From Carettochelys insculpta (Eukaryota > Chordata > Testudines > Carettochelyidae), in contig NC_134137.1 in the NCBI RefSeq assembly GCF_033958435.1, positions 62,264,001 through 62,328,000 on the forward strand: a stretch of DNA of 64,000 nucleotides. The letters are read 5' to 3'. Both the position numbers and the translations under genes were made by a program. Of the stretch, positions 34,856 through 46,176 are shown one piece after another. A model generated the notes under the pieces. That model was not told the origin of the DNA, did no database searches, and saw only the letters and a program-made list of their open reading frames with translations. Position 1 is the stretch's first letter; each line of letters opens with the position of its first letter.

Positions 34856-35712
34856 AATAGTAGATCTCATCCATCTCTAGCTTCTAGGAGTCTGACATAA
34901 TGGGCCTATCAGCAGCTCTTTATTCAGGCAAAATGTTCTTTTAAGTGTCTGGGGAGTTTTGCCTGAGTAGGGACTTTAAAAGTTGGCCCACTTTTAGCGG
35001 TAATGTAAACCTATTGCAGTGCCAAATTATTTAATGTGTCATGAAGCCAAATTGATGATGACTTCTTCTCTTTTTTTTAAACAAAAAAAAAAAAGAGCCA
35101 TGATAAAGTGAATGGAGTTGGTATAGGTCACTTTCCAATAACATCTAATATAAAGCAAAGCTGAATATGTTAATACTTGAACTATGGGACCAAGAATGTT
35201 GTTTTACCTCTTAGCTGCTCTGTCAAGGGGTTTGTTTAAATATTACTTGGGTTCTACTACTGGTTTGCTTTTGCTTTTCCAATTACTACTACTCTCTGTG
35301 GAAATGAAGTTAAATTTCCCCTTCCACATGGGTAAAGAATAACAGCCCTTACATAATGTCTTTACTTTTACAAAAGATAATGAAGGGACCTAATCCTGCA
35401 TCATTGCAGACTTGGAATTTTGCTATGAACTCCAGTGGGCTCTAACTATTCTTCAAAAATTTTCCTGTTGCCAGGGTACAGGTAGAGATTCCAAAAAATC
35501 CAAGTGTTATCTTTCTGCTGTCATCTGCAAATTCTACTTGCAAATTGTGTGTTTCAGCTCAAGTCCCTGAAGAAAATATACTACTGTTGTCAGTAATTCC
35601 ATTAGCTCAAGTCACAGAGGCCTATATAGTGGACCTAAAAATTTCAGTCCTGCTGCTGATCTGTCAGGCTAGGTCCTTTTTATGGATTTTTAAAAGCCTA
35701 AGAAATGAACAA

Positions 35713-35759
35713 ACACATGCACGCACGCACGCACACGCACGCGTGCACATGCACACACA
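35713..35759. repeat. 47-nt alternating purine-pyrimidine tract
   Basis: Perfect alternation made of CA, CG and TG steps ('acgcacgcac', 'gcacgcgtgc'). It is a good sequence candidate for Z-DNA. The sequence does not show whether it is functional. Confidence 0.85.
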
Positions 35760-35975
35760 AAAAAAAACCCATTAAAAGAGCATTGCTAATGTTGCGGAGA
35801 AGCATTAAAAAGTTAGGAAAAAACAGAATTAAGGTTCCTGTGTAATTCGCTCCCCCTTTTGCTTTTTGTGTGTGTTCATGAGAGAAACTTTAATCATATA
35901 ACTATGTACTGTTTTTCCTCCACAGGACCCTTACCTCACTAAGTGAATGAGAATTATTCTGTATTGTTTCTTATT

Positions 35976-36396
35976 GGCTGCATCTACACTACATTCCCCT
36001 TTTGGAAGGGTAATACAAATGAGGTGCTAATTTATCTATTGTATGCCGCATTTACATAATGACAGCCACTCATTGTTCTGGAAGTGCTGTTTTCAGGGGT
36101 GAGAGGAAGCAATGTAGATCAGGTTTATTCAAAAGGAAGCCCCGCTTTCAAAATTACTCTTCTTCCTGAAAAGTATGAGGAAGAAGGGTTCTTTCGAAAG
36201 CAGGGTTTGTTTTCCAGCAAACCCCATCTATACAGCTTGCTTGTTTTTGTTTTTTCCCTCTGAAAACAGCACTGCTGGAACAGTGAGTGGGTGCCGTTAT
36301 GTAAATGAGGCACCCAGTATGTAAATAAGCATCTCATTTGCATTTCCAGTCAGCCACATTTGCATTCCAAAAGGGGAATGTGGTGTAGACACAGTC
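35976..36396. mobile_element. Palindromic MITE
   Basis: The ends 'ctacactacattcccctttt' and 'aaaaggggaatgtggtgtag' are inverted repeats. 'ctgaaaacagcact' near 36257 mirrors 'agtgctgttttcag' near 36084, and the inner sequences repeat 'aaatgaggtgct'/'catctcatttg' in opposite orientation. Confidence 0.8.
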
Positions 36397-36549
36397 GTTA
36401 GTATGTGCCCACAGGCCTGACTTGGTGCACACAATTCATAATCTACATTGAATACAAAATTATGAATTTCCTCACGTGTTCTTACAGTAGTAGCTAGGTG
36501 CCTCAAAAGTGTACATTACTATAACAACATTTCTGTGAGACTAAGTGGT

Positions 36550-36900
36550 GGTGTCTCCATTTTCGATCTGGGAAATTGAGCCACAGAGATCAAGGTCAGA
36601 AGAGCTTATGAATTCTGAGTGCCCTATCTGAGATGCCTAGAGTCAGTTTAAGGGTATTTAGCATTTTTATAGCACTCTTTATGCTTAAAGAACAGTTCTA
36701 GTCAACTTCAGAGTGTGCTCCTGCAAATCTGACCCAAGGTATCTTACTTTGAGTACCCACAAAACTGGAAAACACAATTCGCAAGCAAATGTGAGAATTC
36801 TGGTTTAGGTGGTTTGCCTAACAACATATAGGAACTTGTGGCCAAGGCAGGGATAGAATCCAATGCTCTGTGGCATCATGCAACTGCTTTAATCATGGGG
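36550..36900 (+). repeat. MIR-like SINE, diverged
   Basis: 'gggaaattgagccacagaga' then 'caaggtcag', and later 'ggcagggatagaatcca', keep the order of a MIR-type element with additional sequence between. Old and uncertain at the edges. Confidence 0.45.
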
Positions 36901-37136
36901 TAATCAATGTTCTAGTTCTGCAACAAATGAGGCAGGGACCCAGATAACAGCCTCATTTGATGCACAACCCTGATGTGTCTTTAGAACACTATCCATTCTC
37001 TGCATTGAATGAAGCAATACTCTTGTAGAAAAATAATATGTAATTAAAGAGTCTAAATGTAATGCACGTACACACAAGGGATGAATTTAATACATGGGCA
37101 TCCTGAATTCTGGAGATTGCTCAGGTGGGTGACTGT

Positions 37137-38395
37137 TATAACAACAAGAGACCAACAGATCTTTTGGAGCATAGGCTTTCGTGGGCAAAGACCTGCTTGG
37201 TCAGATGCATGAGTGGGGATTCCACAGAAGAGTCTAAATTTATAGTCTTATGAAAAGAGGGAGCCTCAGTCAAGAGGAGGGCCGTAGTTGACAAGGTAAA
37301 CGCAGTCAGGGAGGATGTGGCCTATTATCAGTAGCTAAGGTGGAGATGTGAACACCAAGAGCGGAGAAACTGCCTCTGTAATTGGTCGGCCACTCCAAGT
37401 CTCCATTCCATCGTTGGTTGACGGTGTCAAATTTGCAAATGAACTGCAGCTCTGCAGTTTCTCTTTGGAGTCTGTTTCTGGAGTTGCTGTAGGATGGCTA
37501 CTTTTGAATCTGTTACTGAGTGTCCAGGGAGATTGAAGTGTTCTCCTACAGGTTTTTGTATGTTACCATTCCTGATGTCTGATTTCTGTCCATTTATGCA
37601 GCGACTGTTTGGCCAATACATATATTGCAGAGAGGCTTTGCTGGCACATGATAGCACGTTATATTAATAGAAGTGCAGGTAACAGAGCCCCTGATGGTGT
37701 GGTTAGATCCTGTGATGGTATCACTAGTGTAGATATGTGAGCAGAGTTGGCACCAAGGCTTGTTGCAGAGATTGGTTCCTGGTTTAGAATTACTGTTTTG
37801 TGGTCTGTATTTGCTAGTGAGACTTTGTTTCAGGTTGGTGGGCTGTCTGTAGGTGAGGACAGGCCTGCTTTCCAGGGTCTGTGGGAGTGAAGGATCATTG
37901 TTCAGGATGGGTTACAGATCACTGAAGATGCGTTGGAGAGCTTTTAGCTGGGCGCTGCAGAGCTGCTATTCATTTGCAAATTTGACAACACCAACCAAGG
38001 ATGGAACAGAGACTGGGAGTGGCTGGCCAATTACAAAAGCAGTTTCTCCTCTCGATGTTCACACCTCCGCATTAGCTACTGATAATAGGCCACGTCCTCT
38101 CTGACTGAATTGACCTTGTTTCTCCTTTCTTGATATTCTCTCCTCCATGTCAGTTGCAGATAACGGGCCACATCCTCTGTGACTGAATGTACCTTGTCAA
38201 CAGTGGTCCTCCTCTTGATTGGGACTCTTCTGTTCGTGAACCTATAAATGTATACCCTCCTCTGGAGCCTGTATTTGCACATCTGACAAAGCGGGTCATT
38301 GCCTGCAAAAGTTTATGCTCCCAAATATCTGTTAGTCTGTAAGGTGCCACAGGATTCCTGTTGTTGTTTTTGTAGATACAAACTAACTCTGATAC
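37137..38395 (-). mobile_element. Deleted PLE with inverted ends
   Basis: Left end: 'gatcttttggagcatagg' and 'gcatgagtgg'. Right end: the same blocks inverted, finishing 'aggtgccacaggattcctgt' and 'gtttttgtagatac'. Minus-strand coding near 37440-37660 gives GIY-YIG-domain residues (INGQKSDIRNGNI...HFNLPGHSVTDSK). At about 37930 this passes directly into the inverted terminal region, so the RT is missing. 'ccaaccaaggatggaacag' near 37992 is the inverse of sequence around 37401 and 12854. Confidence 0.82.
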
Positions 38396-38872
38396 TTGAG
38401 TTTAAAATGTAGTTTTCCCTATTGTGTTCAGTATACAGTATCTACATGTTTATCAGAGTCGCAAAATTCTGTTAACTTACTCACTCTAGGATCAGTTATT
38501 TTTTTTCCATGGGTAAATAAAATATCTTCACTTCCCCACTCCCATCAGTGTGTTGAGCAGCATTGATGGGATATGGATTGTATGCCTGGGCTGATATTTA
38601 TCATGCTAATTATGCATTTATTGCATTCTTCCTTTTTAAAAAAAAAAAAAAGCTAAAAACATCAAGGTTTTTCTTGCATGAATTTGTATAAAATTGTATG
38701 CAGTCATTCATTTTTGGTACCGACTTGCTTATCAGTAACATAAGAAGAATGGATTGAATGAATCACATGTTGACATTCTTGTGTTTGTGGGAAGAAAAGA
38801 AGTATTTGTTACCAAACTGCTTAACTGAGTTACTGTATAATGATGGGATCTGCTGATGACTGAAGTAATATT

Positions 38873-41283
38873 AGGAGGAGTCCTGTGACACCTTCTGAAG
38901 ACTAAAATATTTGGACATAAGCTTTTGTGGGAAAAATCCACTTCATCAGATTCATGGAGTGGAAATTAGAGGCAGACATAAATATACTAGTACATGAAAA
39001 GGGAGTTACCTCATCAAGTGGAGGACCTGTGCTAATGAAAACAACTCAGGGAGGATGTGGCCCACTCCCACCAGCTGAGGAAGAGGGGTGAATTCCAAGA
39101 GAAGGACAATTGCTTCTGTAGTGAAAGTTTGCACATCAATTGCAGCTCTCCAGTTTCTCTTTTTGAAGTCTGTTCTTGAAGTTTTTCTCTTTGTTGAAGG
39201 ATGGTCATTTCTAAATCTTACTGAGCGTCCAGGGAAACTGAAGTATTCTGCTAAGGTGTTTTTTTTTTTTATGTTACCATTGCTGATGTCTGATTTGTGT
39301 CCATTGACTTAGTGTAGAGGCTGTCTGGTTTGGTATGGCTAATCCCCATGGTAAAAGGGTATTACTGGTAAGTGATGGCATGTGTCAGATTAGTAGACAT
39401 GCAGGTGAATCAGCCTGGAAGGTGTGGCTGATTGTGGATAGGACCTATGATAGTGTCACTGGAGCAGATATGTGGGCAGAGTTGGCAACGGGGCTTTTGA
39501 AGGGATCAGTTCCTGAGTTAGTGTTTCTGTGGGTGTGATGTGTAGTTGTTGGTGAGTGTTTATTTCAAGTTTGGGGGAGGGCGAGCTGTCTGTAAGTGAG
39601 GACTGGCCTGCCTCCCAAGAGCTGTGAGAGGGATTGTTTTCCAGGATAGATTGTGCTGCAGAGGTTTTAGCTGGGGGCTGTATGTGATAGCCAGTGGTGT
39701 TCTGTTGTTTTTCATTGTTGAGCCTGTCGTGCAGTATGTGACTTCTGAGTATCCATTTGGCTCCATTAATCTGTTTCCTTGCTTCCCCAGGTGGATATGG
39801 TAGTAAAAATCTTGTAGGTATTTTTTTTTTTTTCCCCTCTGAGGATTAGAGCAAAGGAGATTGTATTTTAGGGCTTGGCTGTAGAAAATGAAATGTGTGC
39901 GCTCTGGATGGAACCTGGAGGCATTTGGGTAAGAACAGTGATGAGTAGGTTTCCAGTGGGGGGTGATTTTTATGTGACCAACACTGATTTGTACTGTAGT
40001 GTCCAGGAAATGAATCTCTTGTGTGGACTGGTCCAGACTGAGGTTGATGGGGTGGATATTTGTTGAAGTCACAGTGGAATTCTTCAAGAACCTCCTTCTG
40101 TGGGTCCATATGGTGAAGAGGTGCAAAGGAGCACAAGCAGAGAAAGGGTGCTAGAGGATGAGAGCTGAGAGAGCATTATTCTAAGTCAGCCATAAAAATG
40201 CTGGCATAGTGTGGGGCCTTGCAGGGTACCTGAAAGTATAAATTGTCCCAATCTGAAATAGCTCTAGGTGAGGACAAAGTCACAATGCCCAGCCACCAGG
40301 TGTGCCATGACATCATGGGGTATATTGTTTCTGACAGCTGGTAGTCCGTCCCTGTGTGACGTATTGGCAGAAAGCACTTCTCTAACCACAGTGGCTAGGA
40401 TGGTTGTTTCAGGAAGATCACTAATTCACTGTAGTTTCCTCTGGAAATTGGTGGTACCTTGAAGATTGTTAGGACCAGTGGTATATTAGAATCTGAGTAG
40501 AGTGACAGCGTAGCCTCCTGCAGTAAGAGTGCCAATGCCTGAGATGATGGGGCATCCTGGGATTTCCAGGCTTATGAATATTGGTGGTAGATTACCTCTG
40601 GTTGGGGCATTAGAGGGGTGCCTGTGTAGATTTGTTCCTCTGCTTTCACAGCAAATTTCTTGCGCAGATGGTGGTGTAGTTGGTATTCTTCAGTGGGATC
40701 AGAAGTTAGTGGCCTATAGAATGAGGTGTTAGAGAGTTGCTTGGCATCCTCCTGTTCATGATTTTTGTTCTGGACACCCAGCAGACATCAGGAATGATAA
40801 CGTACAAAAACAAGTTAGGAGAGCAATCTCCCTGAACACTCGAGGATTAAAAAGTGGACCTCCTTCAATAGCAATAAAAATTAAGAAAATAAAACTTCCA
40901 AAGAGAAACTGCAGAGCGGTAACTCATTTGCAAACTTGCCACTACTGATGTGTGTTTAATAGGGACTAGGAATGGCTGGCTCGCTACAAAAGCAATGTTC
41001 CCTCTTTTGGTATTCACATCCCCTTGTTAACTGTTGGGAGTGGGCCACATCTACCCTGACTGAGTTAGGCTCATTAGCACTGGTCCTCCATTTGATATGG
41101 TAACTCCCTTCTTCTACTGTGCTGGTATATTTATTCCTGCCCCTGTAACTTCCACTCTATGGATTTCATGAGGTGGGTTTTCCCCACAAAGGCTTATGCA
41201 CAAGCAACTCTGTTAATTTTTAAGATGTCGCAGGACTCCTCATTGTTTTTGTGGCTACAGCCTAACACAGTTCCCCTCTGATG
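38873..41283 (-). mobile_element. Longest PLE in the window, minus strand, decayed
   Basis: Inverted terminal regions: left 'gaggagtcctgtgacacctt' to about 39180, right from about 40885 to 'tcgcaggactcctcattgtt'. Between them the minus strand encodes, in order, RT pieces (from about 40740), FTIWTHRRRF, EIHFLDTTVQISVG, SPQLKPLQH and the start of the GIY-YIG half. The 188-codon frame at 40126-39560 is the best-kept part. The catalytic YVDD-type block, expected just before FTIWTH, is unrecognisable. The 40-nt extension beyond the terminal block is on the right, which is the 5' side of the coding strand, as in the 61950 copy. Confidence 0.85.
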
Positions 41284-41329
41284 CTTTAAATAAAATTGCT
41301 GTCTACTTAACTGCTGTGTTTGCAGTGGT

Positions 41330-41450
41330 GTTGAAATCATGTTGGTCCCTGGTATTAAAGACCCAGTCTCTTATTAGGCCAGCTTTTATTGATGAAAGAG
41401 CCACGCTTTCAAGATAAAACAGAGCGCTTCTTCTAGCTTGTGTCTTTTCA
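41330..41450 (+). repeat. Possible PLE-type terminal relic
   Basis: 'catgttggtccctggtatta', then 'gccagcttttattgatgaaa' and 'gcgcttcttctagcttgtg' imitate the layout of PLE ends (dinucleotide-poor start, 'gagccacgctttcaag', 'cttct' block) but differ in sequence from the two families here. Low certainty. Confidence 0.3.
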
Positions 41451-41645
41451 CCACTAGATGTTGATTCATTAAACTGTATTGCCTCACTTCCATTGTCTCT
41501 CCCTCTTTCATTATCTTTGTAAGTTTTGATGTACTGGGGTCTTAAGAAGGACTATGATAAAGAAATAAAGGAGCTCAGGGAGGGAGCCTATGACATGAAA
41601 AGGAATCAGATTTGTTTATATCAAAGAGCTTTAATCATGGTAAAT

Positions 41646-42237
41646 CAGGGATTCCCAACCTATGGGTCAGGACCCAAACATGGGTCGCCATTAGATTTTT
41701 CTAAGGGTCGTTGTCTGGGTGGCTCCGAGCCATATGTGGCTCTTTAAGGAGCCATTTGCAGCTGCTGCCACTCACTCCTCTGGCTCCTGTCCCTGCCCTG
41801 CTGGAACGGAACTCAATTTAATTGATTTAACAGCCAGCAGGAGGGATCTGGCCATTAAACCAATTAAATTGAACCCCATTTCAGCACAGCTGGGCAGGGA
41901 ACTGTCAGCGCTGCAGGTGGGGAAAGGGAGTAGGATGGTTGGGGGGAGCCATGCAGAGGAGGCAGTAGCGGTTGCCTGGCAAAGGAGCAGTGGGAGACAG
42001 CAGTGGCCTTCATGTGAAGTAGGTGGGAGGTGTTTTGGGGCTGCCAGAGATTTAAAGTCAGGGGGGGGGGCATTTTGGGGCTGTGAGGGATTTAAGCCTG
42101 GGGGCAGGGGCAAGTCAAAATTTGTAAAATTATTTTCCCAGAGGAGAACCTCCCCCTTGTCTGAATTGTCATGGGTCACAAAGTCTACTTGTCATTGTCA
42201 AAATGAGTTGCCATCACAAATGGGTTGGGAACCACTG
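41646..42237. mobile_element. Non-autonomous hAT element
   Basis: The left end 'cagggattcccaacctatgg' is inverted in the right end 'gggttgggaaccactg'. 'gggtcaggacccaaacatgg' and 'gtcatgggtcacaaagtc' blocks sit at the two sides. Flanking 8-mers differ by transitions, consistent with an old insertion. The 174-codon plus frame and 135-codon minus frame are by-products. Confidence 0.7.
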
Positions 42238-42852
42238 CACTAAACATTTTGTTCACCAGAGTGATGTACAGTGTAAACTGGCTGAATGGGTTCTGTACCT
42301 TCCAATTTATTCACAGGAATATCACCTGGGCTGAGAGAGTTTTCTGTGGCCTATTGTAAGAGCATCTTCAATCAAGAGCTAGAAAGGGGTGGTGGCCTGT
42401 CCATGTTCTTTCTTTGCCTTGTTTTAACATTCACCCTGACAAGTTGGCTCTAAGCTTCCCGTTGAAGCTGTTGGGTTTTGTTATTTGGTGGATGTGGGTT
42501 GAGTGGTGGTTTTTGTGTTACATGCTATTTTAGATTAATTGGATTAGCAATGGCATATCTATTCTGAGCTGTGGGAACATTAACTCAGATCTGTACAAAT
42601 AGTCGGATCTTCTCCAACCCCCTCCCCACATTTAAGAATCACATGAAAATAAGTCTGGTAAACTTTATCCATCTGATTTGCTAAGACAAAAAACGAATTT
42701 TTACCTTCTGCAAACTTCTTCATGCATATCTCCAAAATTAGTAGAGGTCTACTTCTCAGAATGCCGGGGGGGGGGGGCAGGGAGTGGAGGAAAAGTGAGT
42801 GGAAGAGCAAGTTAGGCTCTTGTTCCTATGGATGTCGTTCTAATCCACCCCG
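42238..42852. other. CAB39L intron
   Basis: No recognised repeat or exon. A G run of 11 bases is at about 42766-42776. Confidence 0.6.
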
Positions 42853-43520
42853 AAGGCCTTGTCTACACTTAACCAGAGATGATTGATCTGGAGGTTGATT
42901 TAGTGTGCTTAGTAGCGATGCGCTAAATCAACAGCTTGTTGTTCTTCCATTGATGCTGATACTGCATGGGGTCGCAAGGAGTAAGAGAAGTTGATAAGAG
43001 CGTGGCTGCTTCTACATTCTCACTCTCCTGTCAGAGGTGACATTATAATGGGACAATTCAAAGCAGGCTAATGAGGCACTTACATGCATATTCAGTGCCT
43101 CATTAGCATAATAGCCACTCGAACTTCAAACTGCAGATTGACAGTGTAGATGGGGGCAGCTTCGAAATAAGCACCCCACTTCAACATTCCCTTACTCCAA
43201 TCTTATTTCAAAGCTGCCCCCATATATGCTGTCAATCTGCAATTCCAAGTCTTCACTTTGAAATTCATGTGGCTGCTATTATGCTAATGAGGCACTGAAT
43301 ATACATGTCAGCACTTCATTAGCCTGCTTTGAATTGCCTCATTACCGTGCCACCTCCGATGGGGGGAGAGAGTGTAGAAGCAGCCTGTCTCTTGTTGGTG
43401 TCCCACTGTTGGGGATGCTGCAGACATTCAGCTTATGGTACCTTGACTTCAGCTATGCAATTCGTGTAGCTAGAATTGTGTCTCTTACTTCGACTTTCTC
43501 CCAAAGTGCAGACCTGCCCT
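42853..43520. mobile_element. MITE with a second palindromic MITE inside
   Basis: Outer ends: 'aaggccttgtctacactta' and 'gtgcagacctgccct'. Inner element 43007-43385 has ends 'gctgcttctacattctcact' and 'gagagtgtagaagcagc', and long arms containing 'cattcaaagcaggctaatga'-like sequence in both orientations ('gcaggctaatgaggcact', 'agcacttcattagcctgc'). The centre near 43180 carries mirrored 'ggcagcttcgaaataag' and 'tcttatttcaaagctgcc'. Confidence 0.7.
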
Positions 43521-43639
43521 AAGTCTAGATTGATATGTTTACGAGAGGCCTGCGGTAGCGTATAACATTAGGGGTTTTGGTTTTGCGGTTAATACAGCAC
43601 AGAATTAGAAACCAATAAATCTTGGTTTTATTCCTGATT

Positions 43640-43945
43640 TTTCCCATTAAATGATTCTTTGATCTTTGAGTCATTTAATCATTCTGTGCCTCAGTTCCTC
43701 CATTGTGATAATGGAGGTAGTTGTTACTTACATGCGTCACACATGTAATAGCTGGCTTAATGATTGTAAAAGTTCTGGCGCTCTCAGGGAAGGCATGCAC
43801 TGTAAGTGAAAAGTACGATTATTCAGTCATTCTTTTAATTATTTCTAGTGAAGTACCTGTGCGCTGCTCTGTGGGGCCTTCCTTCCAGATCACTTACCTG
43901 TGGCTTGGTGCTGTAAGGTGTCTTACCATGGATGCAGGAACAAAT
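43640..43945 (+). repeat. MIR-like SINE
   Basis: 'gagtcatttaatcattctgt' 'gcctcagttcctccattgtg' 'ataatggaggtagttgtta' is the order and spacing of the MIR core and 3' side. Confidence 0.6.
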
Positions 43946-44149
43946 TAAGTCTTCCCAAAAATCTTGTGAGGAGAATCCAAAAATGCCTGTCTGAGACCTT
44001 CAGTCAGACATCTGAACAGGATCAGTGCTCCATCCTCACACATTAACAAGCTGATCTAAGGGAAAGGGGCATAGACCTTCCACCTCATGATTGCAACATA
44101 CGTCAGTAGAAAAAAGCATACTTGCCAGAAGTGCCCTCTCCAGGATACA

Positions 44150-45037
44150 GGTTGGCCTATGAATCCTCCTCCTGAGTTAAGGGGATCTAATTCTATGCTG
44201 GAATGGAACCCACTGTCGTCTATCCCTTCCACATTGTGTCATGCTTCATCATCCTGCCCACAGAACATGGGAATTAATGCGACTTTTGGGGGGAAGAGGT
44301 TGTGTCTGACCCCAGAATAGTGTGAAGCTGCTCGTACTATCAGCATTTCTGGGGAGATGCTCTTGACTGGCCATTGGCTGTCTTGCATTTCTGGCAGCTC
44401 TGCCTCAGCTCCTTGATCTTCATGCGGCACTGCTGAGTGTCCCTGCTGTAACCTTTCTCAGTCATGCTTCGTGAAATGTTTGCGTAAATACCAGCATTCC
44501 TTTTGCTGGATTTGAGCTGGATGAAAATAGCTTCTTCACCCCACACTGAAATGAGGTCCCAGATCTGATGGCTTTATGCTGGGGTCCTTTTGCAATCCTG
44601 GGAAGTCATAGCTATAAGCTGTGCTAGGTGTGCTACAGAGATTTGATCTACAAGCCTGTTTGCCAGGCTGACCAGAGAGGAAAGGAAATCTAAAGAAAAT
44701 CCCCAGGCTGATGAACATTGTTTCTGTCACCTACTTCTGGCTCACTTGCAGAGCAGCAGGAGTGGAACAATGATGGGAAAGGACACTTTGAGGGGAACTG
44801 TGCAACAGTTTTTAAAGGCTAAATTAAAATGGGTTTTAGTAGTGCTGCTGTCTCCATTTGTACAGTTCAGCTTTGCAAATTCAACTTCTCGAGTTACTTC
44901 AGGGGGAAGCTAGCATTACAAAAGTCTACCTCGGAGCTCCTTAAAATAGACCTGTTGAACGCTCGATGCAGACGCATAGTTTATAAAATTGAACTTAGAC
45001 CCTTTAAATTGAGTAATCTCATAGTGTAGACCAGGCT
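44150..45037 (-). mobile_element. Harbinger-type remnant with Myb/SANT-like DNA-binding frame
   Basis: On the minus strand, 44546 to 44340 encodes a trihelix/Myb-SANT-like segment: WGEEAIFIQL, RNAGIYANIS, MTEKGYSRDTQQCRMKIKEL, QKCKTANGQS. The spacing of W, the aromatic/IY pair and the QCR.KIK.L block fits the Myb/SANT-like partner proteins of PIF/Harbinger transposons, which are common in turtle genomes. The preceding segment (IKPSDLG, near 44570) is out of frame. The right edge has 'catagtgtagaccaggctc', inverse of a 'gcctggtctacacta' terminus. No DDE transposase was seen. The left edge is unclear. Confidence 0.65.
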
Positions 45038-46023
45038 CAAGTCTCTTGACTTCATGAATGCTTGAGTTTGAGTACTAAAATGTGTGTTGTTTTTTCCTTT
45101 TTTGTGCATGTATTAGCATGGGGCTGTCAAGGGATTGACAAGATAGTTTGAAAGAATATAAGAGAGCAGAAGAATTTCTCACTGAGAATGAAGCACACCT
45201 GCTCCTCCCACGCCTACTACCATAGAAAAGCTTTTCTTTCTAATTTTAATAAGCACAGCCAAGCATCTGGGAAAGGTTGCTTTAAAAACAGCTTTTCACT
45301 ATTTTTGCTATTTTTTTTGCTAAAATAAAACAAAAGCAAAATGTTCTTTCACAATGCCAAGTGTCAGTTTCAATGTGGTTATTGAAATATTTTTGTAAAT
45401 GTAGAGAACATAAAACGTGTTGGACTTTCAAGCTATGGAGACGGAAATGTGTGTTTTATCTAACGGTTACAACCTCGGGCAGCGAAAGTACATTATTTTC
45501 CATACAACCCTGCAATGCACCTCATTTCTACACCGGAGGAACCACCTCTGTGTGTCTGAAAGTTATTTGGTTTAAAGAGCTGGTTATTTTTTTTCTTTTC
45601 ACAGACTGCTAGTAAGGGTAGAAATTTGTGTCTATTGTGGTGATGCTGTTTATGAAGTTAACCTATCCTCATAAGGAACTTGTGGGAGGCTACCAAACTA
45701 TGGTCACCAAAAAGCCTTCAGGTGGCGGTGGTTTTCAGTTGCTACCAGCTTGGTCTTTATTCAAGGTTTTTCACAATTTGTTTTCTTTATGTTGTGTGAC
45801 TGAGAATAGTATGTGCTCAAAGAAAATTAGAACTTTTGTAACCATCAAGGGGTGAGCTTCTGGGACTGCTTCCCAATGGGAAATGTGTGTGGCACAGATG
45901 GGGAGCAATTAGTTTTAAGAGAGAACTGGAAAATGTATGAGTGCAATTCCACGATGGAGCTGCCTCTGGTGGTGGGAGGTAAGGCCTCAATTGTCCCAGA
46001 GCTTGTTTATGGTTATCCTGCTA
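45038..46023. other. CAB39L intron
   Basis: No recognised exon or repeat. Frames at 45361-45612 and 45628-45855 have no motif. Confidence 0.6.
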
Positions 46024-46176
46024 GATAGCGACCAGGGACCTTGTGAACACGTGATTGCAAACTGGAGGAAGTTTAGAGGGGGAGGTTAGAGGGTGTAATT
46101 TCCTTCTGCCATATAACATATATGCCAAACCTTTAAATAAAAACTCCATTTGTATTCAGATTATTCAATAGAGAAA

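Noticed and set aside
34290..34880. 196-codon plus-strand frame, Pro/Cys-rich
   Set aside because: Lies in the internal repeats of a hAT-like element that is repeated at 53300-54225, where the frame is not kept.
35700..35775. Histidine/alanine-rich peptide coded by the CA/CG tract
   Set aside because: Simple-sequence artefact inside a short frame.
41719..42243. 174-codon plus frame and 135-codon minus frame
   Set aside because: They lie completely inside a hAT element with clear inverted ends and show no transposase similarity.
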